The notes under the pieces: model-generated
Databases searched by the model: none
Seen by the model: only the letters and a program-made list of their open reading frames with translations
What the model was told of the DNA's origin: nothing
Part shown: piece by piece, positions 39,390 to 46,691 of the stretch
Numbering within the stretch: the stretch's first letter is position 1
Layout: each line of letters starts with the position of its first letter
Assembly: GCF_014205165.1 (NCBI RefSeq)
Contig: NZ_JACHMZ010000001.1
Span: 2,192,501 to 2,256,500, forward strand
Reading direction: 5' to 3'
Length of the DNA: 64,000 nucleotides
Origin: Micromonospora carbonacea
GTDB taxonomy: Bacteria > Actinomycetota > Actinomycetes > Mycobacteriales > Micromonosporaceae
Program-made: the position numbers and the translations under genes

Positions 39390-39722
39390 CTGCCAGGGCG
39401 GGTAGTGCGCGGGCACGTCTCGCCACGGTGATCCGGTCCGGACCCGCCACCGGATGCCGTCGATGATCAGTCTCATGGTCCATCTGCGAGGCAGAGCATG
39501 ACCCGTTCCCGCAGGCAGCAACGGCTCAAGTACCGCCCACTGCACGTCGGTCAGGTCATGTCGCCTCGCTGCCGCTACGCTCGGCACGAGGTCTCCGGTG
39601 TGAAGTTCCAGCTTGGTCGCTGAACCAACTACCGAAGACCTCCTCGATTAGCGACCACCGCCACGCCGTCAACCGCTACGAAACACGGCCTAGCCCGCGT
39701 AGGCTGCCGTGCCATCTACGTG

Positions 39723-40194
39723 TCAGTAGCGGGTACCACCGACGGTCACCAAGGGGCACGAACGGTCGCGTTTCCTGCCTTGATCTGGCCCACCAGGACC
39801 TCGCAGGCTGGGATCTTCGCTCTTCCAAACTGGCGCTCTGAGGAGGTCAATCAAACAGCCTGCCGAGCAGGGCAATTGGCCGGCTGCCAGAACGTGTCCC
39901 TGGGCCAGAGGCAGCCAGTACAGCTCGAAGCGGATCGGTTCGCCGTCGCCGTCGCCGCGCTCCATGGCGATCCACCGGTCCGGAACCTCGGCGCCCTCGA
40001 CGGACAGGTGGAAGAAGCGCCGCACGTGTACCGCATCGGCGTAGGGCCGCACGTCCCACTCCGTTACGCCGAGGTACCGCTCTATGCGTAGTCCATGCAG
40101 GGCGGTTTCCTCGAACGCTTCGCGCAGCACAGCCTGTTCCAGTAGCTCGCCGTCACGAACCGTGCCGGCAGGAACTTGCAGGCCCGATTGATCA
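39723..40194 (-). pseudogene. NUDIX hydrolase without a clear start
   Basis: The leftward frame shows a good Nudix box: GLQVPAGTVRDGELLEQAVL followed by REAFEETAL, then RRFFHLSVEGAEVPDRW. An ATG-started ORF begins only inside the box (40130), which cannot give an active enzyme. Upstream the same frame stays open into the 3' end of the DUF998-like gene without an ATG or GTG near the expected place. Either the 5' end was replaced during rearrangement or an unusual start is used. The last 30 residues look like read-through into non-coding DNA. Confidence 0.55.
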
Positions 40195-40899
40195 TACTGT
40201 TCGTCGTCGGTTGCTGGCCGTCGACCGCCGATTGCCCTTCCAGATGGACCTGCCGGCGCAGATGAAGCCGACCAGGAGGGGATAGACCGCGCAGCGTTCG
40301 ACCAGGCCGATCAGGCTGGCTGATGAGCCGGCGATGGCCATGAAGCCGACCAGCGAGAGAAGACCGAAGACCCCGAGGGCGACCATGGCCCGGCCGGTGG
40401 TGGTAGCGATTCCGGTCTGTCGGTGCGCGCGCCCGAGAATGATGATCAGTACGTTGCCGCTTACGATGCTGGCCAGGGCGCCCACCGAGTGAAAGTCGAT
40501 GGCACCGCTGTCGGGCATCTCGCCGGTTCCGTGGAAGAAGGCCAGCAGCACGCCGCCGGCCGCGATCAGGAAGGCGAGGGTGCGCACTGCCCAACGGCGT
40601 AGGCCATGCAGGCCTGCGAGCATGGCGGTGCCGCCGAACAGGACGACCCCGAACAGGAAGAATCCGGTGTTCATGACCCATGCCAGCGGCGAGTACATGA
40701 GCTGCCCGAATCCCTGCGTGGGGCCGTGCACGCCGAGGTTGCTGATGTAGTTGTAGGTGTAGCTGTAGGGGGGATGCGTCCACGCGGCCGCGGCGATGAA
40801 CTCCGCGACGAAGAAGACCAGTCCTCCTGCGATGAGCGCGATGCCTGCAGCGGAGCGTTGCCTCTGCTGAGCGTCCACCTGGGCGGGGGTCGCCTTCAT
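40192..40899 (-). CDS. DUF998-like membrane protein
   Basis: 235 aa, ATG at 40899 with GAAGGAACC upstream. Seven hydrophobic segments; YNYISNLGVHGPTQGFGQLM after the first segment fits the DUF998 signature (helix, short loop with ISxLG). It is divergent from a TetR regulator and shares its promoter region, so it is probably that regulator's target. Function of the family is unknown. Confidence 0.75.
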   Translation of the reverse strand: MKATPAQVDAQQRQRSAAGIALIAGGLVFFVAEFIAAAAWTHPPYSYTYNYISNLGVHGPTQGFGQLMYSPLAWVMNTGFFLFGVVLFGGTAMLAGLHGLRRWAVRTLAFLIAAGGVLLAFFHGTGEMPDSGAIDFHSVGALASIVSGNVLIIILGRAHRQTGIATTTGRAMVALGVFGLLSLVGFMAIAGSSASLIGLVERCAVYPLLVGFICAGRSIWKGNRRSTASNRRRTV

Positions 40900-40968
40900 G
40901 GTTCCTTCTCTCCCGGCATCCCGCCGCTCGTGTCGCTCCCGTCGATCAATTCCCGGTCCGACATCAAT

Positions 40969-40996
40969 ACTGTACCGACACCAGTTATGGAGTCAA
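40969..40996 (-). promoter_or_regulatory. Promoter and possible TetR operator of the DUF998-like gene
   Basis: Read leftward: TTGACT (40996-40991), 16-base spacer, TACAGT (40974-40969). The -10 lies inside ACTG-N9-CAGT (40969-40985), a half-site symmetric pattern suitable for a TetR dimer. Position about 70 bp before the start of the DUF998-like gene and 35 bp before the tetR start would allow control of both. Confidence 0.5.
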
Positions 40997-41030
40997 TGCA
41001 TGTAGCGAGCGGGTCCATTACTCTGTCGGC

Positions 41031-41621
41031 ATGAGCGAGGGGCAGCGACCCGGGCGACGGGAGCGCAAGAAGGCAGCGACCCGGGCATCGATCGTGCAGG
41101 CCGCCCAAGAACTGTTCCTCGAACGAGGGTTCGACGCGGTGAGCGTCCGCGAGATCGCCGACCGGGCGGACGTGTCGCCGACCACCGTCTTCACGCACTT
41201 CCCGCACAAGGAGGCCCTCGCGTTCGGTGACGAGGAAGTGCGACACGACCGGCTCGTCGCGGCAGTAGCCGACCGACCACCGGACACATCGATCTCCGCC
41301 GCGCTCAAGGCGCACTACCTTGCGGAGATCACCGCGCTCGGGTCCGAACTTGAGCGGCCAGTCCTCGCCTTGATGGAACAGACACCCGCCCTGGTCGAGT
41401 ACGCCGAACGCATGTGGTTCCGCCACGAAGACGCCCTGATCGCGGCGATCATGCGGGAGTTCGGGCTTCCCGAGCCCAGCGACGAGATCCGCTTCTACGT
41501 CCGCTTCGCCCTCCAGATACAGCTCAGCGCAACCCGGGCCGCCAACCCGGAGTCCACCATCGACGCAGGTTTCCGGCTGCTCGACGAAGGCTGGCTGCGC
41601 TACCAGCGCCAGTTCCACTAG
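41031..41621 (+). CDS. TetR family transcriptional regulator
   Basis: 196 aa, ATG start. The N-terminal HTH spans residues about 12-58: RKKAATRASIVQAAQELFLE, RGFDAVSVREIADRADVSPT and TTVFTHFPHKEALAF. The C-terminal ligand domain is of the usual length. It faces the DUF998-like gene divergently, the classic arrangement for a repressor controlling a neighbouring membrane gene. The ligand cannot be guessed. Confidence 0.92.
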   Translation: MSEGQRPGRRERKKAATRASIVQAAQELFLERGFDAVSVREIADRADVSPTTVFTHFPHKEALAFGDEEVRHDRLVAAVADRPPDTSISAALKAHYLAEITALGSELERPVLALMEQTPALVEYAERMWFRHEDALIAAIMREFGLPEPSDEIRFYVRFALQIQLSATRAANPESTIDAGFRLLDEGWLRYQRQFH

Positions 41622-41838
41622 CCGGCGCCGATGGCGCCACTGCCCCGCGTACGCATCTGCCGCGATCCGGGTGGGCAGGCCACGTCCACCGACTACTCAT
41701 CGTGAGCACCAGACATGTGTCGCCGCGGGGCCGGCGCCGCAACTTCCCTCACGTCACCCCGCCCAGACCTCTGCACATTTGGCGTACCTGGCTCTGCACC
41801 GGAACCCGTACGCCGACACGCAGCAGCCCAGCGAATCC

Positions 41839-41931
41839 ATGACCACCACGTCGGCCAAGGGCCTGACCGCCGGGGAGATCCAGGCTCACCTGGCGGAGGT
41901 GTATGGCGCCGAGGTGTCGCGGCAGACGATT
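41839..41931 (+). pseudogene. Fragment of a second IS256 transposase
   Basis: About 30 residues, AKGLTAGEIQAHLAEVYGAE then VSRQTI, are a diagnostic IS256/Mutator segment. It runs directly into IS3-type sequence at about 41932. It is not derived from the IS256 copy at 37973, whose corresponding region differs in sequence. Confidence 0.65.
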
Positions 41932-42985
41932 TGGAGGAGTTGCGCCGGCTGCGGCGGGAGCGCGGAGCTGAAGCGGGCCAATGAGATCCTGAAGGCAGCC
42001 TCGGCTTCTTCGCCTCGGAACTCGACCCGACCCGGCGACGGTCGTGACGCTCGTCGACGAGTTACGCGACCGCTTCGGGGTCGAGCCCGTCCTCCGGTCA
42101 TCGGCGTGGCCGTCTCCACCTACTACGGCTGGCTCACCCAGGCCGCCAACCCGTCACCGCGGCGACGCTAGGACGTGGAACTGGCGGTGGAGATCGCCGA
42201 GATCCACCACGTCTCCGGCGGCACCTACGGCAGCCCGAGAGCGCACGCGATGCTGCGCCACCAAGGCCGGCACGTCGGTCGCAAGCGGGTCGAGCGGTTG
42301 CTGCGTGACGCCGGCCTGCAAGGCGCGTTCCTGCGCAAGAAGTGGCGCATCCCGTCCACCCGGTCGAACCCGAAGGCGACACCCGCTCCGGACCTGGTCA
42401 ACCGGCAGTTCACGGCCGCGGCGCCGAACCGGTTGTGAGTCGCCGACGCCACCCGTATCCCCTGCGGCGAACGCGTGTTCTGGCTGGCCGCCGTCCGGGA
42501 TGTGTTCTCCAACCACATCGTGGGCTGGCGGTGTTCCGACCGCTGCGACACCGACCTGATCCTCGGCGCTGCGGAATACGGCATCTGGTCGCGCGACGTC
42601 CGCGACGGCCAACTGATCCACCACTCGGACAGGGGGTCGAACTACACGTCGTTCCGCTTCGCGCAACGCCTGGCGGACAACGGGATCCTGCCGTCGATGG
42701 GGTCGGTTGGGGACAGCTATGGCAACGCCCTGATGGAGAGCTTCTGGTCGACGTTGAAGATCGAACTGGTCCACCGCAACTCGTGGCGGACCCGTGACGA
42801 GGCCGAGAAGGCGATCTTCGGCTACATCGACGGCTGGCACAACACCCGCCGTATCCAGAGAGACCTCGGCTGGCGATCCACCGACGAGTACGAAACCGCC
42901 TGGCACACCCACCAGGCCCGACAGGACCAGACCGCTATCGTTCAGCCTGAGCCCACTGGCACCAGGTCACCAACCCCTCCGGCGA
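41932..42985 (+). pseudogene. IS3 family element, degenerate orfA/orfB
   Basis: The end of OrfA is readable as EELRRLRRER then AELKRANEILKAAS with a frame change between. OrfB opens at GTG 42044 (TLVDELRDRFGVEP), shifts frame near 42095 into VIGVAVSTYYGWL, meets TAG at 42169 and TGA at 42436 (the latter replacing the conserved Trp before VADATRIP), and continues in the same frame to about 42985 with the rve core VFWLAAVRDVFSNHIVGW, HHSDRGSNYTS and SYGNALMESFWSTLK. Two stops and at least two frameshifts mean it is dead. Confidence 0.85.
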
Positions 42986-43498
42986 ACCGGGGGGAACCTC
43001 AACCACCGACACCGCAACCAATAGAGGGCACTGCGTCGGAGTCGGACAGGCCGCATTGGCCAACAGCACGTGCCGGGCCGGCGGTCTCACCCGCCCCGCA
43101 ACAGGCCGATGGCCCTGGGTGCATTGAAGGATGGTCCCACGGGGGTGCGTGATGCAGGAAGGTTCAGGCGCCTCCGCGTATCCCTCTTCTGCCGAGACGA
43201 CGTGTGTCTGATCATGCCTTGTCGAGAGTTGTTGATCTGCAAGTGCGGGCGCGTTCGGCAGGTCGAGGAGGCCGCTGGCGGTGCTCAATGTTCAGCGGCG
43301 GCTCCAGGCACCGTCCGGGTTTCGGGCAGCCCGCTCGCCTGATTGTGGTTCGGGGACCGCCACCGCGGCCGGATGTGCATTGACCGACCTGAAAATGTCC
43401 GGGTTCGCACCCGCATCAACAGGAATCGTGTGGCAGCGGTTGACGGCAAGCCCTACCTTGGGTGCCATCGACCCTGCCACCACTTCGCTGGAGTGCTG
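42986..43498. other. Intergenic stretch after the IS3 remnant
   Basis: About 510 bp with no ORF I can support. The possible frames are short, change character along their length and match nothing recognised. Part of it may be the right end of the IS3 element, whose terminal repeat I could not place. Confidence 0.5.
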
Positions 43499-43867
43499 AT
43501 GTCGTTGCCCACTGGACAGGGGTCTCGGGCGCCGGGCCTACGGGCGTTCGTGGCCGCCATTCTTGCCGTCGTTGGCGTGATCAGTTGCGTCCTCGGCTTC
43601 GTCCGAAGCGTACGGGATGTAGTGCAGTTCAACGCCGAGATTGGGGACTGCGTAGCCGACGAGGCGGTAGACGACACGCGCATCGTCTCCTGTGAGGATG
43701 CGGCTGCGCGCAGGCGAGTGGTGTACCGCGAGATAAGGCCGAGCCCGGTGACAGAGGAGGTTCTCTATGAGACGTGCTCCGGCTCTCCGACAGCCGACTA
43801 CGTCCTCTGGAAGACCTTCGAGGGCAGCAGAGTGCTGATCATGTGCCTCGAGACCTTGAAACCATAA
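43499..43867 (+). CDS. LppU/SCO3897-like membrane-anchored protein
   Basis: 122 aa from ATG 43499 with CTGGAG upstream; the frame is open 156 bp further back but that part looks non-coding. One N-terminal membrane helix (LRAFVAAILAVVGVISCVLG) is followed by an outside domain with IGDCVADEAVDDTRIVSCED and two more cysteines, YETCSGSPTADYVLWK and LIMCLE. The GDC...SC...C...C pattern resembles the actinobacterial LppU family, here with a plain anchor and no lipobox. It converges on the kinase-like gene and the ORFs overlap by 29 bp. Confidence 0.65.
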   Translation: MSLPTGQGSRAPGLRAFVAAILAVVGVISCVLGFVRSVRDVVQFNAEIGDCVADEAVDDTRIVSCEDAAARRRVVYREIRPSPVTEEVLYETCSGSPTADYVLWKTFEGSRVLIMCLETLKP

Positions 43868-44957
43868 CCGGCCCAAGTGATCGCCTCGCTCGCTTCTGGA
43901 GCTGCCAGGCGGGCCAATGCCTGTATTGTCCGGCTGCCGGCTCAGTCTGGTCACCGATCGATAGTCGGCACCGGAGATCCGAAGACTCCTCACCGCACTC
44001 GTAGCGGCGGGGGGCGCGCCGGGCGAGGATTGCTGCCACGGCCGGCGGCACGCCGGGCGGGATGTCGCCGGTGGCGCAGCGGCGCACGTACGCGTCGCGG
44101 GCGGTCGGGCGGCCGTTGGCCGGTACGGTCATTCCGCATGCCGTGGTGGCCAGCCAGTTGACCAGCCGCATCGCCGCGTAGTCGGCGTCGTGGTGGACGT
44201 GGCGTGCGACGAAGTCGCGTTCGGCGGCGGACAGGTCGAATCGGGGCGAGGTGGCCAGTCCGAAGTCGACGAGGTAGATCTGGTCACGGTCGGCCCGGAT
44301 GTTGCCGAAGTGTCCGTCCATGTGCAGCAGCTCGCGGCGGCGCAGGAACGCCACGATGTCGAACAGTTGCCACTCGAGGGTCTCCGACCTGTCGACCGGT
44401 GCGGTCAGCCAGTCGCGTAGCGGTGTGGGGATGTGTTCGCAGAACAGCACGCGGCTGGATGTCGCACGGGCGAGTTCCTCGAAGCGGGTGCGCACAGCGG
44501 GGGAACCGCCGAACTGGGCGACGACGGCGTCGATGTCGAGGTGTTCCGCCGCGATGGGCGGGCGGCCGGGTAGCACCCGCCAGTGGTGCAGCAGCGGGAA
44601 CGACCCCGTCTCGCCGGCGAGAACGCCCTCTGTGACGATCATGTTCGCGGCCAGTTCGCGCCAGGCGCCGAAGCCCGGGCCGGCGAGGCGGTACATGCCG
44701 TACTGGCAGTAGGTGGGCAGGTCGAACAGGTTCGCGGTGCTGTGCGGATGGTCCAGCTCCCGATCGGTGATGGGGATCCGCTTGGCGAAGACCGGAACGC
44801 CGTGGACGTGGAGCACCGAGGAGTCGCCGCCCACTCCCGTGACGCCGGTGGGCGCGGCCTGCAGCAGCCCTGCCAACTCGGCGTCGCTGATGCCGGCGAG
44901 CGAGGCCGCAGTGATCTCATGGCGGAGACGTCGGGCGGTGGGCATCGACGCCATCAT
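43839..44957 (-). CDS. Protein-kinase/APH-fold phosphotransferase
   Basis: 372 aa from ATG 44957, the second of an ATGATG pair context; the frame is open upstream into a different, helical segment (see 44973). Kinase features: the Lys in VPVFAKRIPI (residue about 60), the catalytic loop LLHMDGHFGNI and the metal site YLVDFGLATSPRFDLS. It resembles actinobacterial kinase-family proteins with an unusual HxDGHxxN loop. The last 45 residues after ILARRAP look out of frame compared with what such proteins usually end in, suggesting a frameshift and an artificial tail. Substrate unknown. Confidence 0.75.
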   Translation of the reverse strand: MMASMPTARRLRHEITAASLAGISDAELAGLLQAAPTGVTGVGGDSSVLHVHGVPVFAKRIPITDRELDHPHSTANLFDLPTYCQYGMYRLAGPGFGAWRELAANMIVTEGVLAGETGSFPLLHHWRVLPGRPPIAAEHLDIDAVVAQFGGSPAVRTRFEELARATSSRVLFCEHIPTPLRDWLTAPVDRSETLEWQLFDIVAFLRRRELLHMDGHFGNIRADRDQIYLVDFGLATSPRFDLSAAERDFVARHVHHDADYAAMRLVNWLATTACGMTVPANGRPTARDAYVRRCATGDIPPGVPPAVAAILARRAPRRYECGEESSDLRCRLSIGDQTEPAAGQYRHWPAWQLQKRARRSLGPVMVSRSRGT

Positions 44958-44972
44958 GCCAGCGCATCGTGG

Positions 44973-45293
44973 TCGATCATTCGCACCAGTCCTGCACTGT
45001 TTGGCGCCGTCGAGGGCCTGTAGGAGCGGACCCGGTTGCCCGCCCTGCAGGACGACGCTGACCAGTTGTCGGGCGTCGTTGAGGTGGCTGATCGTCGCGG
45101 TGGCGGACTCGCGGGCGGCGGTGATGCGCTGCTGCACCGGCGCGAGAGCGGCGATGGTCTCCTGCGCGGCGGCCTGCCGGGGAACCGCTGCGGCGGCCGT
45201 GGTCGCCTCCCCGACAGCGGCGGCGAGGCTGCCGAGTCCGCCCTGGATGGTACGGTCCCGGTCGCAGCCTCCGTCGCACCATCGAGATCGCAC
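44973..45293 (-). pseudogene. Helical small-protein remnant in frame with the kinase gene
   Basis: Leftward frame with Ala/Gln/Glu-rich helical text: GGLGSLAAAVGEATTAAAAV, then ITAARESATATISHLNDARQ and QGGQPGPLLQALDGAKQ. It reads without a stop into the kinase ORF. The 5' end is lost (the text before GGLGSL is Arg/Cys junk). It looks like a small coiled-coil protein typical of Micromonosporaceae (similar to DUF6244, from memory). Either a remnant or the 5' truncated front of a fusion. Confidence 0.45.
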
Positions 45294-45656
45294 CCTTCCT
45301 CAAGGGAGACGAAGGTCTGCCGATCAAGCTCAATACCACCGTCCGTGCCCTCGGTAGCCGAGGCGATGACCGGACGCGGTCTACCGACCAATAGCTGGGT
45401 ATCGGTGTGGTGGTGGAGCTTGCTCCACCACCACACACGCACAGCGGCCTTCTTGCGTCTGGGCACCCGGTCGCCGCTTGTGCGCGACCGATGTGGTCTG
45501 ACCTCTCGATCGGCCCGGGCGCGAGTGCATCGGCCGGCAGGATGCCCGACAGGCGGCGTGGCCCGGCCGGCGTTCATCCTCGATGGCTGGTCGACGTCAC
45601 TCCTCCGTGCCGGAGGGCAGGGCGGTCAGAGGCCTTGGGGCAGCCGAGGTCGCGTG
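45294..45656. other. Gene-free stretch with a perfect hairpin
   Basis: No supported ORF. It holds the 15-bp hairpin at 45405-45436. The sequence to its left (45294-45400) is less GC-rich than the surroundings. Confidence 0.5.
45405..45436. repeat. Perfect 15-bp inverted repeat with 2-base centre
   Basis: GTGTGGTGGTGGAGC, TT, then GCTCCACCACCACAC. It is too tight a loop for a normal terminator and could extrude as a cruciform. It lies between two leftward units, and may be a transposon end or a small REP-like element. Confidence 0.75.
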
Positions 45657-46040
45657 TCACTCGCCTCGGCCCCCGGCTGTCTCCTCCGGTGGGCTCGGCT
45701 GGCCGTCGTTGAGGTACTCGATGTACAGGATCTGCTTCCGGTACTCGAGGTACCTCTGGTTCGTTGGTCGCCGGCTCTCGATGGAGGCGCGCGCTGAGGT
45801 GAAGGCGTCTACGAGCCAGTCGACCGCGTTGCCTTCCTTCTCTGCCTCAACGAAGGCTTCGACCTCGATGGTGCCCCCCTGAGCGTCGCTGGAGGTCGCG
45901 ACGTCAGTGACTCGGGGTGGGTCCTCGGCCGCGAGCATCTCTTCCATGAATCGCTCGGCTTCATCGTGCAGTTCGGCTGCGGATGGGAGCCACCCATCCC
46001 GTCCTCGGGCTGCGACTCGTAAGACGACCCTGGCCTCCAT
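45657..46040 (-). CDS. Hypothetical protein, partner of the upstream small gene
   Basis: 127 aa, ATG at 46040. Mixed alpha/beta sequence with good codon structure: an opening EARVVLRVAARGRDGWLPS, a helix with ELHDEAERFMEEMLAAED, a strand GTIEVEAFVEAEKEGNAVDW, and a charged end with QRYLEYRKQILYIEYLNDGQ. Two strand-helix-strand units suggest a small ferredoxin-like fold. It starts inside the 3' part of the ORF at 46294. Function unknown. Confidence 0.6.
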   Translation of the reverse strand: MEARVVLRVAARGRDGWLPSAAELHDEAERFMEEMLAAEDPPRVTDVATSSDAQGGTIEVEAFVEAEKEGNAVDWLVDAFTSARASIESRRPTNQRYLEYRKQILYIEYLNDGQPSPPEETAGGRGE

Positions 46041-46294
46041 TCCTGCGCCATCCCCCTAATGATGTCACCTTGACATGGGCGGGATTCAGCCCACTTCAGC
46101 AGCTGGTTCGCGTACCTCTGAGGCTCGGATGGGTTCGGGTGCACCTGTCGGGAGTGCCGGCCGCACGGGGACGGGCACACGACGCCTCGTTCCATCTTTC
46201 CCCGCCAGCCTCTGAACCCGCGGAGGTAGAGATCTTCCAATACTTTCTGAACTTCGATCGAAGGGTGGTTGGGGTATCCGTCAGGCCGCGACAA
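45809..46294 (-). CDS. Small Cys/His hypothetical protein (HicA-like resemblance)
   Basis: 161 aa ORF, ATG at 46294. The first 95 residues look real: YPNHPSIEVQKVLEDLYLRG and CPSPCGRHSRQVHPNPSEPQ, with a C-x3-C-G-x-H core like small actinobacterial proteins of HicA-like fold that carry CPCGxH..V..TPSD. The remaining 65 residues overlap the next gene in another frame and look like accidental read-through (Arg/Ser/Thr-rich), so the ancestral stop near 46030 has probably been lost. A toxin-antitoxin-type pair with 45657-46040 is possible but unproven. Confidence 0.5.
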   Translation of the reverse strand: MSRPDGYPNHPSIEVQKVLEDLYLRGFRGWRGKMERGVVCPSPCGRHSRQVHPNPSEPQRYANQLLKWAESRPCQGDIIRGMAQEWRPGSSYESQPEDGMGGSHPQPNCTMKPSDSWKRCSRPRTHPESLTSRPPATLRGAPSRSKPSLRQRRKATRSTGS

Positions 46295-46691
46295 AGTCTT
46301 CCTCCCTGGGGCTTCCCCTGTACCAACGACGGCGGGTCCGAGGGGTTGCGTGGAGGTTCCTTTGGCTGCATTCGACGGAGGAGTGTTAAGGGAAATTGAA
46401 AGTGGTCCGATTAATCACTATGTGGACATGTGGATCATCGTGCCGCCATTTCTCCATTCCTGGTCGCACACTGTGTGCGACTTTGCGGCGCTCCCGCGAG
46501 GATGCAATCGGACTGAATCGCGCGAATCTGGCTAATTCGCCTTTCTCTTATCACCTTGCCTTGATGGTGTCTAGTCATATTCCTCAAGGTGGGAAAGGTG
46601 GGGGTGGTAGGTGTCATTTTGGGGAAACATTTCGCCGGTGCCTGACCCGGTCGGCTGCGAGCGTCGCCGGCCGACCCGCGCGGACATCGGT
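46295..46691. other. AT-richer intergenic stretch with a palindrome
   Basis: About 400 bp with clearly lower GC than its neighbours (46390-46640). No supported ORF. It is the promoter region of the leftward small-gene pair and holds the 19-bp palindrome at 46463-46481. It also takes the 3' end of the helicase/nuclease array. Confidence 0.6.
46463..46481. promoter_or_regulatory. Perfect 19-bp palindrome, candidate operator
   Basis: GTCGCACAC-T-GTGTGCGAC, 9-bp arms with a single central base. It lies 169 bp upstream of the start of the leftward gene at 46294. The geometry suits a dimeric repressor site; no regulator gene is adjacent. Confidence 0.5.

Larger units (their letters stand above)
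37261..39587 (-). pseudogene. IS5 family transposase, split by another IS
   Basis: The N-terminal part at 39587-39399 reads RRHDLTDVQWAVLEPLLP and WRVRTGSPWRDVPAHYPPWQ. The C-terminal part at 37963-37261 resumes [19 protein letters not shown], with DDE residues in [30 protein letters not shown] and the last Glu in [14 protein letters not shown]. The two halves join in frame at PPWQ-TLY once the IS256 element and one copy of its 9-bp duplication are removed. Inactive as it stands. Confidence 0.85.
37250..39690 (-). mobile_element. IS5-type insertion sequence, interrupted
   Basis: Ends share the terminal inverted repeat GGCCGTGTTTC (37250-37260) and its complement GAAACACGGCC (39680-39690). 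Inside is a leftward DDE transposase gene split by an IS256-family element. Removing 37973-39398 restores about 1.0 kb of IS5-like element. No target duplication could be recognised at the outer ends, consistent with loss of flanking sequence. Confidence 0.8.

Noticed and set aside
42935..43342. Small frames on both strands after the IS3 remnant
   Set aside because: No consistent codon bias; each changes character along its length.
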